Source: Nocardioides sp. YIM 152315
Lineage (GTDB): Bacteria; Actinomycetota; Actinomycetes; Propionibacteriales; Nocardioidaceae
Reading direction: 5' to 3'
NCBI RefSeq assembly: GCF_029210375.1
Contig: NZ_JARGER010000034.1
Span: forward strand, 1-64,000
Length of the DNA stretch: 64,000 nucleotides
The notes beneath the pieces were generated by a model that worked only from the letters and a program-made list of their open reading frames with translations, made no database searches and was not told where the DNA came from. The first letter of the stretch is position 1, and each line of letters opens with the position of its first letter. A program made the translations under genes and the position numbers. Shown here piece by piece: positions 32,575 to 42,631 of the stretch.

Positions 32575-34176
32575 ATGACGCACGAGGAGCACACGCTCGC
32601 CGAGGCTGCGGCCGAGGTGCGGGCGGGGCGGGTGACGAGCGGCGAGCTCGTCGAGGAGGCACTCGCCCGCGCGGAGAGGTACGACGACCGGCTCGGCGTG
32701 TTCCTCGCGAGGTTCGACGAGCGGGCGCGTGAGGCGGCGGCCGCGGCCGATGCTGCGGTGGGGTCCGGCGAGCCACTTGGCCCGCTCCACGGCGTGCCGA
32801 TCGGCGTCAAGGACATCCTCGCCACCGAGGAGGGGCCGTCGACCGCCCAGAGTCGCGTGATGGAGGGCATCTGGGACGTCGAGGAGGCCGCGGCGGTCCG
32901 CCGGCTGCGGCGAGCCGGTGCCATCGTGGTCGGCAAGACGAGCACGTTGGAGTTCGCCTACGGGCTGCCGGACTCGACCCTGCCGTTCCCCGTGCCCGCG
33001 AACCCCTGGGACGCGTCCCGGTGGCCCGGCGGGTCCAGCTCCGGTTCGGGAGCCGGCGTCGCGGCCGGGATGATGCTCGGCGCGCTCGGCACCGACACCG
33101 GTGGCAGCGTGCGGGTGCCGGCCGCGATGTGCGGCATCACCGGACACAAGCCGACGACCGGTCTCGTCGACGACCGGGGCCTGGTCCCGCTGGCCCACAG
33201 CGTGGACACGATCGGTCCGATGGCCCGCACCGCGCGTGACTGCGCGCTGATGCTTGAGGTGCTGACCGGGTCGCCCGCGGCCCCGCCGCTGGACCGTCTG
33301 GACGGTGTCCGCGTGGGCGTCGCCACGATGGCCGAGGTGGCCGGCGACGGCGCCGATCCGGCCGTACCCGAGCGCCTCGCCGCGGCGGTGGACCACCTCG
33401 AGCGGCTGGGCGCGTCGGTCGTGGCGGTCACGCTGCCGCTCCATGACGTGATGGTCGACGCGAGCTTCCTGACCATCGCGGCCGAGCGGCTCAGCTGGCA
33501 CCGTCCGCTGCTGCCCGACAGCTGGGACCGGTACGGCGCCTCGGCCCGCGAGGGGATCACCAGGGCTGCGCACTACAGTGCCGCCGACTACGTCCAGGCC
33601 CAGCGCGTCCGTCGCCAGGGTCAGCTCGCCCTGGCGGCGCTCTTCGACACCGTCGACGTGGTGGTCTCCCCGATGTGCTCGCGCACCGCACCGCCGCTCG
33701 GGGACATCGGCGAGTGCATGCGGACCTGGAAGTCGCTCGTGCACGCGCCGTACTGGAACTCGGCCGGCAACCCGGCCGCGTCCGTGCCGATCGGCTTCGC
33801 CGCCGACGGCATGCCCCTGGGTCTGCAGATCGCGGGGCGACCGTTCGAGGACGCGCTCGTCCTGCAGGTGGCCGAGGCCTACCAGCGCGTCACCGACTGG
33901 CACACCCGCCGGCCGGACCTGTCCGCGATCGACGCGGCGGCGCCCGGCTCCGTCGCGGGTCCGCTCCGACCCCCGGCCCTCGACACCGTGGACCCGACCG
34001 ACGCCGCTCTCGCGCGCGCCCTGCTCGAGCGAGCCGGCATCGTGCCGAGTGACGGGGACGTGGCGACGGTCGCCGCGAGCCTCGGCGCCGCGCACGGCGC
34101 GACCCAGCGGCTGTGGGAGGTCGCCTGCGGCGACCTGCCCGGTGCGCTCGGTCTCGGCTACCCGGGCCGCCCGTAG
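32575..34176 (+). CDS. Amidase (amidase-signature family)
   Basis: 533 residues. The catalytic triad of the amidase-signature family is visible: Lys 79 in GVPIGVKDI, the cis-Ser in GGSSSGSGAG (about 154-156), and the nucleophile Ser 178 in GTDTGGSVRVPA. These enzymes hydrolyse amides or sometimes esters in the cytoplasm. The ATG at 32575 follows GGAAGGACGTCG. It opens the catabolic block and is followed by a FadH-like enzyme on the same strand. Its part in steroid catabolism is not established; it might remove an amide from a conjugated substrate. The C-terminal 60 residues are not part of the catalytic domain. Confidence 0.88.
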   Translation: MTHEEHTLAEAAAEVRAGRVTSGELVEEALARAERYDDRLGVFLARFDERAREAAAAADAAVGSGEPLGPLHGVPIGVKDILATEEGPSTAQSRVMEGIWDVEEAAAVRRLRRAGAIVVGKTSTLEFAYGLPDSTLPFPVPANPWDASRWPGGSSSGSGAGVAAGMMLGALGTDTGGSVRVPAAMCGITGHKPTTGLVDDRGLVPLAHSVDTIGPMARTARDCALMLEVLTGSPAAPPLDRLDGVRVGVATMAEVAGDGADPAVPERLAAAVDHLERLGASVVAVTLPLHDVMVDASFLTIAAERLSWHRPLLPDSWDRYGASAREGITRAAHYSAADYVQAQRVRRQGQLALAALFDTVDVVVSPMCSRTAPPLGDIGECMRTWKSLVHAPYWNSAGNPAASVPIGFAADGMPLGLQIAGRPFEDALVLQVAEAYQRVTDWHTRRPDLSAIDAAAPGSVAGPLRPPALDTVDPTDAALARALLERAGIVPSDGDVATVAASLGAAHGATQRLWEVACGDLPGALGLGYPGRP

Positions 34177-34263
34177 CCGACTGGCGCCCGCGGCCGCGCC
34201 GTCGTGTCTCGGTGGCCGGGAGACGCAACGACGCGTCCTCGCCGCGCCTCCTAGCGTCCCGAC

Positions 34264-36387
34264 GTGCGTATGCGGCGAACTGCTCCGGACTTCACCCACC
34301 TGCTGGCTCCGGGGCGCATCGGCCCGCTCACCCTGCCGAGCCGCGTGATCATGCCGGCGATGGACATGAACGTGTGCCACGACGGGGTGATCGTCGAAGC
34401 CGACGTCGAGCACTACGTCGCTCGCGCGGCCGGGGGCGCCGGCATGGTCATCACCTCGGCGTCCGCGGTGGCGTTCCCGGTCGGTGCGACCAGCATGAAG
34501 GAGCCCGGGCTCTCCGAGGACAGGTTCATCCCGGGGCTCAGGGCCCTCGCCGACGCCGTGCACGCTGCCGGCTCGCTGCTGTGCGTGCAGGCCACCCACC
34601 ACGGCAAGGTGGCGCGGATCGACACCCTCGAGGGACGGCCGCTGCTGGTGCCGTCGGCGCCGCAGGCCGCCCACGACCTCAGCGCGCTGCGGGACAACAC
34701 GCCCGAGGAGCTGGCGCGGATGGGCGCCGTCACCCGGGGCAAGTCGCCGACCTACCACGAGGCGACCGACGACGACATTGCGTGGCTGATCGACCAGTTC
34801 GTCCGGGCGGCATGCCGGGTCATGGAGGCCGGCGCCGACGCCATCGAGATCCACTGCGCGCACGGCTACGTCCTCGGTGGCTTCCTGAGCCGTGCCGACA
34901 ACAAGCGCACCGACGCCTGGGGCGGCTCGCTGGAGAACCGTGCCCGGCTCGCGTGCGAGGTGATCGCGGCGGTCCGACGTGCCGTGGGCGACCGGCTGGC
35001 CGTGCTGGTCCGGGTGGCCGGCGAGGAGTACGGCGAGGAGGGCGCGCTCAGCCTCGCCGAGACCGTCGAGGCCGCCCGGCTCTTCGAGGCCGCGGGCGCC
35101 GACGCGATCCACGTCACCGGCTGGGGGCGCAATCCCTTCCGCGACTTCCTCAGGGGACCGCTGCCGAACGAGGTCGGGGCCTACCGCCACAGCGCCCGGG
35201 CGGTGCGGGCCGCCGTCGGCATCCCGGTCATCGCCGTGGGCCGGGTGCTCCCCGAGGTCGGCGAGGAGATGATCGCCGGCGGGGACGCCGACTTCGTCGC
35301 GATGGGCCGACAGCTGCTGGCCGACCCGGGCCTGGTCGACAAGCTGCGGGCCGGGCGTCCGGAGTCGGTGCGGCCGTGCATCAACTGCTACGTCTGCGTC
35401 GAGCAGAACTTCTGGGACGAGACCCCCGTGTGTGCCGTCAACCCGGCGCTGGGCGACGAGCAGGCAGCGGTGTTCCTGCCCGTGCCGTCGCCGCGCCACG
35501 TGGTCGTGGTCGGCGGCGGACCGGCCGGCATGGAGGTCGCCCGCATCTCCCGCGAACGTGGCCACCGGGTGACCCTGGTCGAGGCCGGCGACCGCCTCGG
35601 CGGCTCCGCGTGGTTCTCCCAGCTGACGACGCCGCCCAACGGTCCGCTGCTGTCGTGGCAGGAGCACGAGCTCGAGCGGCTCGGCGTCGTCGTACGGCTC
35701 GGGCAGCAGGCGACGCCGGCCTCGATCATGGCGCTGCGACCGAGCACGGTCGTGCTCGCGACCGGCGCGAGTCGCGGCCTCCCGGCCGTGCCCGGTGCGG
35801 ACCTCCCGCACGTGCAGACCGGCGACACCCTCCGCGCGCTGCTCACCGGCGCGGGCACCGCGCAGGGGAGCCGGCGGATGCGCTGGCTCGGCCGGGCCGG
35901 ACGGCTGACCGGGCTCACCTCGCGACCGGACCTGATCCGTCGCGCCACGCGCACCGTGCTGCCCGTCGGCAAGGACGTCGTCGTGATCGGCGGTTCGCTG
36001 GTCGGGCTCGAGCTGGCGGAGTTCTTCGCCGAGCGCGGCAAGTCCGTCACCGTGCTGGAGGCCGGGGCGCAGCTCGGGCTGCCGATGGCGCTCCCGCGCC
36101 GTTGGCACGCCGTACGCCGCGCCACCGACCACGGGGTGCACGTCGAGCGGCAGGCGACGATCGAGGAGATCACCGCGACCACCGTCCGCTACACCGACCC
36201 CGAGGGTCGGTCGCGGACGGCGCCCGCCGACCTCGTGGTCGTCGCCTCCGAGGTCGCCTCGGGTGCGCCGCTGGCCGACGAGCTCACCGAGCGCGGCGTG
36301 GCGGTCGAGGTCGTCGGCGACGCCGCCGAGGTCGGCTACATCCAGGGCGCGATCCACTCGGCGTGGCGGGTCGCCCGCACCCTGTGA
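34264..36387 (+). CDS. NADH:flavin oxidoreductase / 2,4-dienoyl-CoA reductase-like
   Basis: 707 residues in the FadH/trimethylamine dehydrogenase architecture. Residues 1-360 are an old-yellow-enzyme FMN barrel. A cysteine cluster CINCYVC ... C near 375-395 is an iron-sulfur site, with CxxCxxC spacing where CxxCxxxC is usual. It is followed by FAD/NAD(P) domains beginning VVVGGGPAGMEVA and VVVIGGSLVGLELAEFF. It may reduce conjugated enoyl-CoA or enone intermediates with NAD(P)H. The start is GTG 34264 or ATG 34270; no strong ribosome site is seen. Its place beside the steroid genes suggests a reductive step on a ring or side-chain double bond. Confidence 0.87.
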   Translation: MRMRRTAPDFTHLLAPGRIGPLTLPSRVIMPAMDMNVCHDGVIVEADVEHYVARAAGGAGMVITSASAVAFPVGATSMKEPGLSEDRFIPGLRALADAVHAAGSLLCVQATHHGKVARIDTLEGRPLLVPSAPQAAHDLSALRDNTPEELARMGAVTRGKSPTYHEATDDDIAWLIDQFVRAACRVMEAGADAIEIHCAHGYVLGGFLSRADNKRTDAWGGSLENRARLACEVIAAVRRAVGDRLAVLVRVAGEEYGEEGALSLAETVEAARLFEAAGADAIHVTGWGRNPFRDFLRGPLPNEVGAYRHSARAVRAAVGIPVIAVGRVLPEVGEEMIAGGDADFVAMGRQLLADPGLVDKLRAGRPESVRPCINCYVCVEQNFWDETPVCAVNPALGDEQAAVFLPVPSPRHVVVVGGGPAGMEVARISRERGHRVTLVEAGDRLGGSAWFSQLTTPPNGPLLSWQEHELERLGVVVRLGQQATPASIMALRPSTVVLATGASRGLPAVPGADLPHVQTGDTLRALLTGAGTAQGSRRMRWLGRAGRLTGLTSRPDLIRRATRTVLPVGKDVVVIGGSLVGLELAEFFAERGKSVTVLEAGAQLGLPMALPRRWHAVRRATDHGVHVERQATIEEITATTVRYTDPEGRSRTAPADLVVVASEVASGAPLADELTERGVAVEVVGDAAEVGYIQGAIHSAWRVARTL

Positions 36388-36400
36388 CGTCGCTGCCGGC

Positions 36401-37411
36401 TCAGCCGGTGCGACCGACCAGGTCGAGGGCGATGTCGATGATCATGTCCTCCTGGCCACCGACCAGTCGGCGGCGGCCGACCTCGAGCAGGATCGTCCGC
36501 ACGTCGACGCCGTAGCGATCGGCCGCCGCCTCGGCGTGCCGCAGGAAGCTCGAGTAGACCCCGGCGTACCCGAGGGTGAGCGTCTCGCGGTCGACGCGCA
36601 CGGGACGGTCCTGCAGCGGTCGCACGATGTCGTCGGCGGCGTCCTGGAGCGCGAAGAGGTCGGCGCCGTGCTGCCAGCCGTTGAGGTCGGCGACGGCGAC
36701 GAAGGGCTCGATCGGGCAGTTGCCGGCGCCGGCGCCCTGGCCGGCCAGCGACGCGTCCACCCGGCGCACGCCCTCCTCGACGGCGACCACCGAGTTGGCG
36801 ACCGAGAGGGAGAGGTTCTCGTGGGCGTGGATGCCGAGCTCGGTGGCGGGGTCGAGCACGTCGCGGTAGGCGCGGATCCGCTCCCGGACGCCGTCCATGG
36901 TCAGCCGCCCGCCGGAGTCGGTCACGTAGACGCAGTGCGCGCCGTAGGACTCCATCAGCCTCGCCTGCCGGGCCAGCTCGGCGGCCGGCGCCATGTGGCT
37001 CATCATCAGGAAGCCCGACACGTCCATGCCGATCTCGCGGGCCGTGGCGATGTGCTGGGCCGCGACGTCGGCCTCGGTGCAGTGGGTCGCGACGCGCACC
37101 GACCGCACCCCCAGGTCGTACGCCGTGCGCAGCTCCTCGATGGTGCCGACGCCGGGCAGCAGCAGGGTCGTGAGCCGGGCCCGGTCGATGTTCGCGGCGG
37201 CGGCCTCGAGCCACTCCCAGTCGCTGTGCGATCCCGGCCCGTAGTTGAGGGTGCCGCCGGCGAGGCCGTCGCCGTGCGCGACCTCGATCGCGTCGACGCC
37301 GGCGGCGTCGAGCGCGGCCACGATCCGGCCGACGTCGGCCGGGTCGATGCGGTGCCGGATGGCGTGCATCCCGTCGCGGAGGGTCACGTCCTGCAGGAAG
37401 ATCTCGGTCAT
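36401..37411 (-). CDS. hsaF: 4-hydroxy-2-oxovalerate aldolase (HsaF type)
   Basis: 336 residues. The N-terminal [12 protein letters not shown] is the metal-binding DmpG/BphI motif (Arg and Asp), [15 protein letters not shown] carries the metal-ligand histidines, and the last third ([16 protein letters not shown]) is the dehydrogenase-contact domain. It cleaves 4-hydroxy-2-oxoacids to pyruvate and an aldehyde channelled to the dehydrogenase. It overlaps hsaG by ATGA and is the last gene of the minus-strand operon. In the 9,10-seco steroid pathway the substrate would be 4-hydroxy-2-oxohexanoate, giving propanal. Confidence 0.93.
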   Translation of the reverse strand: MTEIFLQDVTLRDGMHAIRHRIDPADVGRIVAALDAAGVDAIEVAHGDGLAGGTLNYGPGSHSDWEWLEAAAANIDRARLTTLLLPGVGTIEELRTAYDLGVRSVRVATHCTEADVAAQHIATAREIGMDVSGFLMMSHMAPAAELARQARLMESYGAHCVYVTDSGGRLTMDGVRERIRAYRDVLDPATELGIHAHENLSLSVANSVVAVEEGVRRVDASLAGQGAGAGNCPIEPFVAVADLNGWQHGADLFALQDAADDIVRPLQDRPVRVDRETLTLGYAGVYSSFLRHAEAAADRYGVDVRTILLEVGRRRLVGGQEDMIIDIALDLVGRTG

Positions 37412-38379
37412 GCGGTGGCCTCCACGGGCTCGGTGCGGGCCGTCCGTCCGACCGCGGCGATCCGCTCGGCGGTGCGCAGGGCGGCGGACGTCATGATGTC
37501 GAGGTTGCCGGCGTAGGCCGGCAGGTAGTGCGCGGCTCCCTCGACCTCGAGGAAGACCGACACCTGGTGGGTGACCGCCTGCGCCGGGTCGGCGAGCAGG
37601 GTGTGGACGGGCTGGTCCGCCGGCACGGCCGTGAACTGCACCTCCTGCTTGAGCCGGTAGCCCGGCACGTACGTCGCGACCTCGGCCACCATGTCCTCGA
37701 CGGAGGCGCGGATCCTCGCGTGCGTGTCGGGGTCGGGGTCGCCGATCAGGCAGAAGACCGTGTCGCGCATGATCAGCGGCGGCTCGGCCGGGTTGAGGAT
37801 GATGACGGCCTTGCCCCGCCCGGCCCCGCCGACGCTCCGGATCGCGTGCGAGGTGGTCTCGGTGAACTCGTCGATGTTGGCGCGGGTCCCCGGTCCGGCG
37901 GACTTCGAGGCGATCGACGCCACGATCTCGCCGTACGCCACCGGTGTGACGCGGGAGACCGCGGCGACGACGGGGATCGTCGCCTGGCCGCCGCAGGTCA
38001 CCATGTTGACGTCGGGCGCGGCGAGGTGCTCGTCGAGGTTGACCGCCGGCACGACGAACGGCCCGATCGCGGCGGGGGTGAGGTCGATGAGCCGCTTGCC
38101 ATAGGGGGCGAGCCGCTCGGCGTTGGCGACGTGGGCCTTGGCGCTGGTGGCGTCGAAGACGATGTCGATCTCGTCGAAGCAGTCCATCGCGACCAGGCCG
38201 TCGACGCCGTCGCTGGTGGTGGCGAAGCCGAACCGCTGCGCGCGGGCCAGGCCGTCGGACTCCGGATCGATGCCCACCATGGCGGCCATCTCGAGGGTGT
38301 CGGAGAGCCGCATCACCTTGATCATCAGGTCGGTGCCGATGTTGCCCGACCCGATGATCGCGACCTTGGTCCTGCTCAC
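37408..38379 (-). CDS. hsaG: Acylating (prop)anal dehydrogenase (HsaG type)
   Basis: 323 residues. The Rossmann motif [14 protein letters not shown] lies at the N-terminus, and the catalytic Cys is in [12 protein letters not shown]. It converts the aldehyde from HsaF to the acyl-CoA with NAD+ and CoA. The GTG start overlaps the hsaE stop (GTGA) and is preceded by GAGGAGGCGCA. It is coupled to hsaF downstream, as expected for this channelling pair. Confidence 0.93.
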   Translation of the reverse strand: MSRTKVAIIGSGNIGTDLMIKVMRLSDTLEMAAMVGIDPESDGLARAQRFGFATTSDGVDGLVAMDCFDEIDIVFDATSAKAHVANAERLAPYGKRLIDLTPAAIGPFVVPAVNLDEHLAAPDVNMVTCGGQATIPVVAAVSRVTPVAYGEIVASIASKSAGPGTRANIDEFTETTSHAIRSVGGAGRGKAVIILNPAEPPLIMRDTVFCLIGDPDPDTHARIRASVEDMVAEVATYVPGYRLKQEVQFTAVPADQPVHTLLADPAQAVTHQVSVFLEVEGAAHYLPAYAGNLDIMTSAALRTAERIAAVGRTARTEPVEATA

Positions 38380-39182
38380 TGCGCCTCCTCGGGGACGGTG
38401 GATGGGGAGAATCGAGCGGTGACGGAGCCGAGACCACTGAGCTCGGCCGTCACGGTGGCGCCGGGGGACACGTCGCGCATCGGGCCGAGAGCCCCTGAGA
38501 GCACCACCTGGCCGGCGCGCAGGGGCTCGCCGTACTCGCGGGCGGTGCGGGCCAGCCAGGCCAGTGCGTGGAGCGGGTCGCCGAGGCAGGCGGCGCCGTC
38601 GCCGGTCGAGACCTCCTCGCCGTCGATGCGCATCGACATCGTGACCTCCGCCGGTTCGACCTCCGCGAGCGTCCGGCGCTCGGTGCCCAGCACGTAGAGG
38701 CCGCTGGAGGCGTTGTCGGCGACGGTGTCGCCGAAGGCGATGTCCCAGCCGGTGATCCGGCTGTCGACGATCTCCAGCGCCGCGACCGCGTAGGCGGTCG
38801 CCGCGCGCACCCGGGCGTTGTCGAGCGGCCCCTCGGCGAGGTCGTCGGCGAGCACGAACGCGATCTCGGCCTCGGCCTTCGGCTGCAGCAGCCGGCCCAT
38901 CGGCACCTCGTCGGCGCCGGTGAGGTCCATGTCGTCGAGAAGCCACCCGAAGTCGGGCTGGTCGACCCCGAGCTGCTGCTGGACCGCGGGGGACGTGAGT
39001 CCGATCTTGCGGCCGACCACGCGCGCGCCGGCGTCGCGGCGCGCGGCGATCACGTGGGACTGGACGGCGTACGCCGCGGCGAGGTCGTCGGCGCCGATCA
39101 GGTCGCGCACCGGTGCGCACGGCGTGCGGGTCACGGCGGCCCGCCGCAGCCGCTCGGCCGCCCGTCGGATCGACTCCTCCAT
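38376..39182 (-). CDS. hsaE: 2-hydroxypenta-2,4-dienoate hydratase (HsaE type)
   Basis: 268 residues of the MhpD/HsaE family. Conserved stretches include [23 protein letters not shown], the acidic metal-site segment [11 protein letters not shown] and [14 protein letters not shown]. It hydrates the dienoate released by HsaD before the aldolase. The ATG at 39182 is chosen because the frame beyond it is antisense to a neighbouring gene. A 71-base gap with an operator-like sequence separates it from the upstream ligase gene, so hsaE-G-F may have its own promoter. Confidence 0.93.
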   Translation of the reverse strand: MEESIRRAAERLRRAAVTRTPCAPVRDLIGADDLAAAYAVQSHVIAARRDAGARVVGRKIGLTSPAVQQQLGVDQPDFGWLLDDMDLTGADEVPMGRLLQPKAEAEIAFVLADDLAEGPLDNARVRAATAYAVAALEIVDSRITGWDIAFGDTVADNASSGLYVLGTERRTLAEVEPAEVTMSMRIDGEEVSTGDGAACLGDPLHALAWLARTAREYGEPLRAGQVVLSGALGPMRDVSPGATVTAELSGLGSVTARFSPSTVPEEAQ

Positions 39183-39224
39183 GGCGGGCAACGTACGGGT
39201 CGACCGGCCGACCCGGGGGCGTCC

Positions 39225-39241
39225 ATTCCGGTCATCGGGAG
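39225..39241. promoter_or_regulatory. CCGGTCATCGGGA motif upstream of hsaE
   Basis: ATTCCGGTCATCGGGAG, 43 bases before the hsaE start. It shares 14 of 17 bases with the site between hsaB and hsaD (47930-47946) and resembles the perfect palindrome before hsaA (51583-51599). Confidence 0.5.
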
Positions 39242-39253
39242 TGGTCTGCGCGC

Positions 39254-40843
39254 TCAGCCGAGCGGGCGGTAGCGGCCGCTCGCGCCGTCGCGCACCAGCA
39301 CGCTCGCCTCGAGTGCGGTGTCGACCTCGCGCTTGACCACCTTGCTGGTGGGGGTGCGGGGCAGCGCCTCGACCAGGCGCAGGTAGCGGGGCACCCACTT
39401 GGTGCCGAGGTCGGGCTGGGCGTCGAGGAACCGCGCGAACGCGTCGGCGTCGAACTCCGCGCCGGGGACGAGCTCGGCCACGGCGAGCACCGCGTCGCCC
39501 ACGGCCTCGTCGGGGACCCCGAGCACGGCCACCGCCGAGAACGCCGGGAACCGGCCGAGGAGCCGCTCGACCGGCGCGATCGCGATGTTCTCCCCGTCCA
39601 CCCGCAGCCAGTCGCCCGCGCGGCCGGCGAAGTAGAAGAACCCCTCGGCGTCCCGGTAGGCGAGGTCGCCGGACCACACCCACCCCTGTCGAAGCCGCTT
39701 CGCCTCGGCCTCGGGGTTGTTCCAGTAGCCCTCGAAGAGCGGGGCGCCGAGCTTGTTCACGATCTCGCCGACCGCCTGCTCGGCGTTGAGCAGCCGACCG
39801 GCGTCGTCGAACCGGGCCGGCGGGCACTCCGCCAGCGTCTCCGGGTCGACGACCACGATGCCCTCGGGTGCCACGCCCAGGGAGCCGGCCGGGGTGGCGG
39901 GGGTGCGGTTGATCCGGATCTCGCCCTCGCTGGACCCGAAGGAGTCGACCACCTGGCAGCCGAACCGACGGGAGAACGCCGCGATGTCGCGCTCGGAGGC
40001 CTCGTTGCCGAAGGCGATCCGCAGCGGGTTGTCGGCGTCGTCGGGCTGCTCGGGGGTCGCCAGCACGTAGTTGAGGGGCTTGCCGACGTAGTTGAAGAAC
40101 GTCACGCCGTGACGTCGCACGTCGGGCAGCCACCCCGACGCCGAGAAGCGACGCCGCAGCACGATCGTGCCGCCGGTGCGCACCGCCGGCGCGATGCCGG
40201 CCTGGATCGCGTTGGAGTGGAACATCGGCATCACGACGTAGAAGACGTCCGCGGAGGTCAGCGACCGCCGCTCGGCCTGCTGCACCGCGATCCGGCCCAT
40301 CCGCGCCTGCGTGCAGACGACCGCCTTCGGCGCCGACGTGGTGCCGCTGGTGAAGATCAGGGAGTACGCCGTGGCCGGGTCGACCATCTCGGCGCGCGCC
40401 ACGTCGACCGGCGTCGCGGCGGCGAGCCGCTCGGCGTACCCGGCGTCGTCGACGTGGAGGACGCGGTCGTCGGGCACGCCGGTCTCGAGCCCGTCGACCA
40501 GCGCGCGGCGGCTGTCGTCGACGACCAGCACCTGGCACTCGGTGAAGGTGATGTCGCGCGCCAGGTCGGGGCCGCGGCGGGTGGGGTTGATGCCGACCGC
40601 GGTGGCGCCGGCGACCGCGGCCGCCAGCCACCAGAAGAGGTGCTCGGCGGTGTTCTCCAGGGCCAGGCCGACATGCCAGGGTCCGTCGACGCGCAGCTCG
40701 TCGAGCAGTCCGGCCCGCCGTCGCGCCTCGCCGACCACCTCTCGCCAGCTCCAGGTGCGCTCCTCGAACCAGACTGCCGGCGCGTCGTCCTCGGCCCGGT
40801 CGGCAACCAGCCGAGCGAAGGTCGGCTCTTCCCCGCCGCTCAT
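39254..40843 (-). CDS. Acyl-CoA ligase (FadD17-like)
   Basis: 529 residues of the adenylate-forming family. The AMP-binding P-loop is SLIFTSGTTSAPK, the A5-type motif DSFGSSEGE follows, and the hinge and adenylation motifs are SGDLAYRDAEGFFYFAGR and LPRTPTSKVVKRE with the catalytic lysine. It activates a carboxylate as a CoA thioester with ATP. FadD17 enzymes accompany steroid genes in mycobacteria; the exact acid here is unknown. The ATG at 40843 overlaps the preceding gene by ATGA. Confidence 0.85.
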   Translation of the reverse strand: MSGGEEPTFARLVADRAEDDAPAVWFEERTWSWREVVGEARRRAGLLDELRVDGPWHVGLALENTAEHLFWWLAAAVAGATAVGINPTRRGPDLARDITFTECQVLVVDDSRRALVDGLETGVPDDRVLHVDDAGYAERLAAATPVDVARAEMVDPATAYSLIFTSGTTSAPKAVVCTQARMGRIAVQQAERRSLTSADVFYVVMPMFHSNAIQAGIAPAVRTGGTIVLRRRFSASGWLPDVRRHGVTFFNYVGKPLNYVLATPEQPDDADNPLRIAFGNEASERDIAAFSRRFGCQVVDSFGSSEGEIRINRTPATPAGSLGVAPEGIVVVDPETLAECPPARFDDAGRLLNAEQAVGEIVNKLGAPLFEGYWNNPEAEAKRLRQGWVWSGDLAYRDAEGFFYFAGRAGDWLRVDGENIAIAPVERLLGRFPAFSAVAVLGVPDEAVGDAVLAVAELVPGAEFDADAFARFLDAQPDLGTKWVPRYLRLVEALPRTPTSKVVKREVDTALEASVLVRDGASGRYRPLG

Positions 40844-41250
40844 GCCGGTCGCAGCACGGCGACGTCGCCGAGGGAGATCCGGATCTCGAACCACCGGCGC
40901 GCGATCCGCCACCCGGCGTCGGTGCGCACCCAGCGATCGTCGTAGTCACCCATGCACTCGAAGAACGACCCGCTCATCGGACCGGCGCCCTGGTGGTGGA
41001 CGCGGCCGTAGGTCAGCGAACGCGCCTCGTGCTCGGCGACCGAGACGCGGTGGTCGCCGAGCAGGTGCTGGGTCGGCCCGACGCCGCCGAGGTGGTCCTG
41101 CATGCGGCGTACGACGGCCTCGGGGCCTCGCGCGCCGTAGGCGACGCAGTCGTCGGTGAGCAGCGAGGCGATCGTCTCCCAGTCACGGGTGTCGGTCGCC
41201 GCGGCGAACTCGGCCAGCAGCTCGACGATGGCAGTGCGGTCGTCGCTCAT
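40840..41250 (-). CDS. NTF2-like (SnoaL-type) protein 1
   Basis: 136 residues. A helix-rich start (AIVELLAEFAAATDTRDWETIASLLTDDCVAYG) and a beta-sheet end (RTDAGWRIARRWFEIRISLGD) fit the SnoaL-like cone fold used by isomerases and dehydratases. Ketosteroid isomerases have the same fold, so a Delta5-isomerase or dehydratase role is possible. Coupled by four-base overlaps on both sides. Confidence 0.75.
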   Translation of the reverse strand: MSDDRTAIVELLAEFAAATDTRDWETIASLLTDDCVAYGARGPEAVVRRMQDHLGGVGPTQHLLGDHRVSVAEHEARSLTYGRVHHQGAGPMSGSFFECMGDYDDRWVRTDAGWRIARRWFEIRISLGDVAVLRPA

Positions 41251-41753
41251 GCGCGCTCCCCGCGCGCGCCCGCGCGGAGCAGGGCAGGGGACTCCGGGCG
41301 CCCGTCCAGCACCCGGCTGGTGCGCACGGTGGTCCGCCAGCCCGCCGGCGTACGTCGGAGCTGCCAGTGGTGGGCGGTGGCCCGACGCACCCGGAAGCCC
41401 TCGTCGGTGTTGACGACCATCAGCGAGTGGCACACCGCCACCGCGTCGTTGCCGTCGAGGGTCACCCGTGCCGGCCCGAGGAAGTGGGCACAGCCGCCCG
41501 AGATCCAGCCCTGGTGGGCCGAGGACTCGACCATCTGCCGGATCGCCGCGGATCCGTCGAGGTAGACCTCGTCGACGTCGTAGATGCCGTCGTCGGTCCA
41601 CAGCGCGGCCACGTCGTCCGCCGCGCCGCCGTCGACCAGCGGGCCGTAGCCCGTGATCAGGCGGAGGATCTCGCGCTCGTCCTCGAGCTCGCGCAGCCGC
41701 CCCTCGAGCGCCTCGAGTCGCGCCGCGACGTCCGGTCCGGTCGGGTCGCTCAT
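41247..41753 (-). CDS. NTF2-like (SnoaL-type) protein 2
   Basis: 168 residues. It begins with a short predicted helix, then LEDEREILRLITGYGPLVDGGAADDVAALWTDDGIYDV, the typical SnoaL start with its DG(I/V)Y strand, and ends in a strongly basic tail. It is a paralogue of the next gene downstream and overlaps it (ATGA). Two adjacent members could form a heteromer. No catalytic pair can be assigned. Confidence 0.75.
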   Translation of the reverse strand: MSDPTGPDVAARLEALEGRLRELEDEREILRLITGYGPLVDGGAADDVAALWTDDGIYDVDEVYLDGSAAIRQMVESSAHQGWISGGCAHFLGPARVTLDGNDAVAVCHSLMVVNTDEGFRVRRATAHHWQLRRTPAGWRTTVRTSRVLDGRPESPALLRAGARGERA

Positions 41754-42631
41754 CCGATCTCCTCGCCGAGGACGGCCAGCGCCTCGAGCTGCTCACAGTA
41801 GTGGTCGACGGACTCGGCGTGCACCGCGGCGCTCACCAGCGTGGCGCCGGATGCCCGCACCCGTCCCATCCGACGGATCGTGCCGTCGCGGTCCCCGATG
41901 GGGTCGACGGGGCGGCCAGGGGAGAGGACGACCTCGAACCCGGCGGGTACCTCGCTGCGCCCGAGCAGGTCGGCGAGCGCGTCGAGGCCGAGGCCGAAGG
42001 GGACCCATCCGTCACCGAGCTCGACGGCCCGGCGCAGCGATCGCGGCGTCCGACCGCCGATCCACAGCGGCACCCGCTCCTGGACGGCGTGCGGCTCCAC
42101 GACGAGGTCGGAGAAGGCGAAGTGCGACCCGGCGTAGCTCGGCGTACGCCGTCCCAGCGACGCGCGCAGCGCGGCGAGCGCGTCGTCGGCGACCTCGCCG
42201 CGGCCCTCGAACGTCGCGCCGAGCAGCTCGAACTCCTCGCGGAGCGAGCCGACGCCGAGTCCCAGCACGAGCCGGCCGGCGCTGACCCGGTCGAGGGTGC
42301 CGTAGCGCTTCGCGATCTCGAGGGGATGGTGGTAGCCGAGCACCAGCACCTGCGTGGCGAGCCGGATCCGCTCGGTGCGGGCGGCGAGGTAGCCGAGGGT
42401 CGCGAGGGGGTCCCAGTACGTGGCGCCCCGCTCGGCCGCGACCGTGGTAGGCACCGCGACGTGCTCGCTGCAGGTCAGGTGGTGGAAGCCCAGCCGGTCG
42501 GCAGCCTGCGCCACCTGTGCGAGCTCGGCGATGCCGGCGCCGTCCTCCCACGCAGCGTGGGCGCCGGGGTTGGCGGTGACGATCGGGCTGACGACGCCGA
42601 TCCTCAGGGAGGGCGTCTCCACGCCGGTCAC
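41750..42631 (-). CDS. LLM-class F420-dependent oxidoreductase
   Basis: 293 residues of the luciferase-like monooxygenase family. The conserved blocks are FHHLTCSEHVAVP, YWDPLATLGYLAARTERIRLATQVLVLGYHHPLEIAKRYGTLDRVSAGRLVLGLGVGSLREEFE (quoted here only as landmarks at about residues 48-135) and PLWIGGRTPRSLRR. The group usually uses coenzyme F420, which actinobacteria make. It might reduce or oxidise a steroid intermediate. It is coupled to the SDR and NTF2 genes on either side. Confidence 0.82.
   Translation of the reverse strand: MTGVETPSLRIGVVSPIVTANPGAHAAWEDGAGIAELAQVAQAADRLGFHHLTCSEHVAVPTTVAAERGATYWDPLATLGYLAARTERIRLATQVLVLGYHHPLEIAKRYGTLDRVSAGRLVLGLGVGSLREEFELLGATFEGRGEVADDALAALRASLGRRTPSYAGSHFAFSDLVVEPHAVQERVPLWIGGRTPRSLRRAVELGDGWVPFGLGLDALADLLGRSEVPAGFEVVLSPGRPVDPIGDRDGTIRRMGRVRASGATLVSAAVHAESVDHYCEQLEALAVLGEEIG

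Noticed and set aside
32329..36357. A 1342-codon open frame on the minus strand
   Set aside because: It is antisense to the amidase and FadH-like genes and has the Arg/Gly/His-rich composition of a shadow frame in high-GC DNA.
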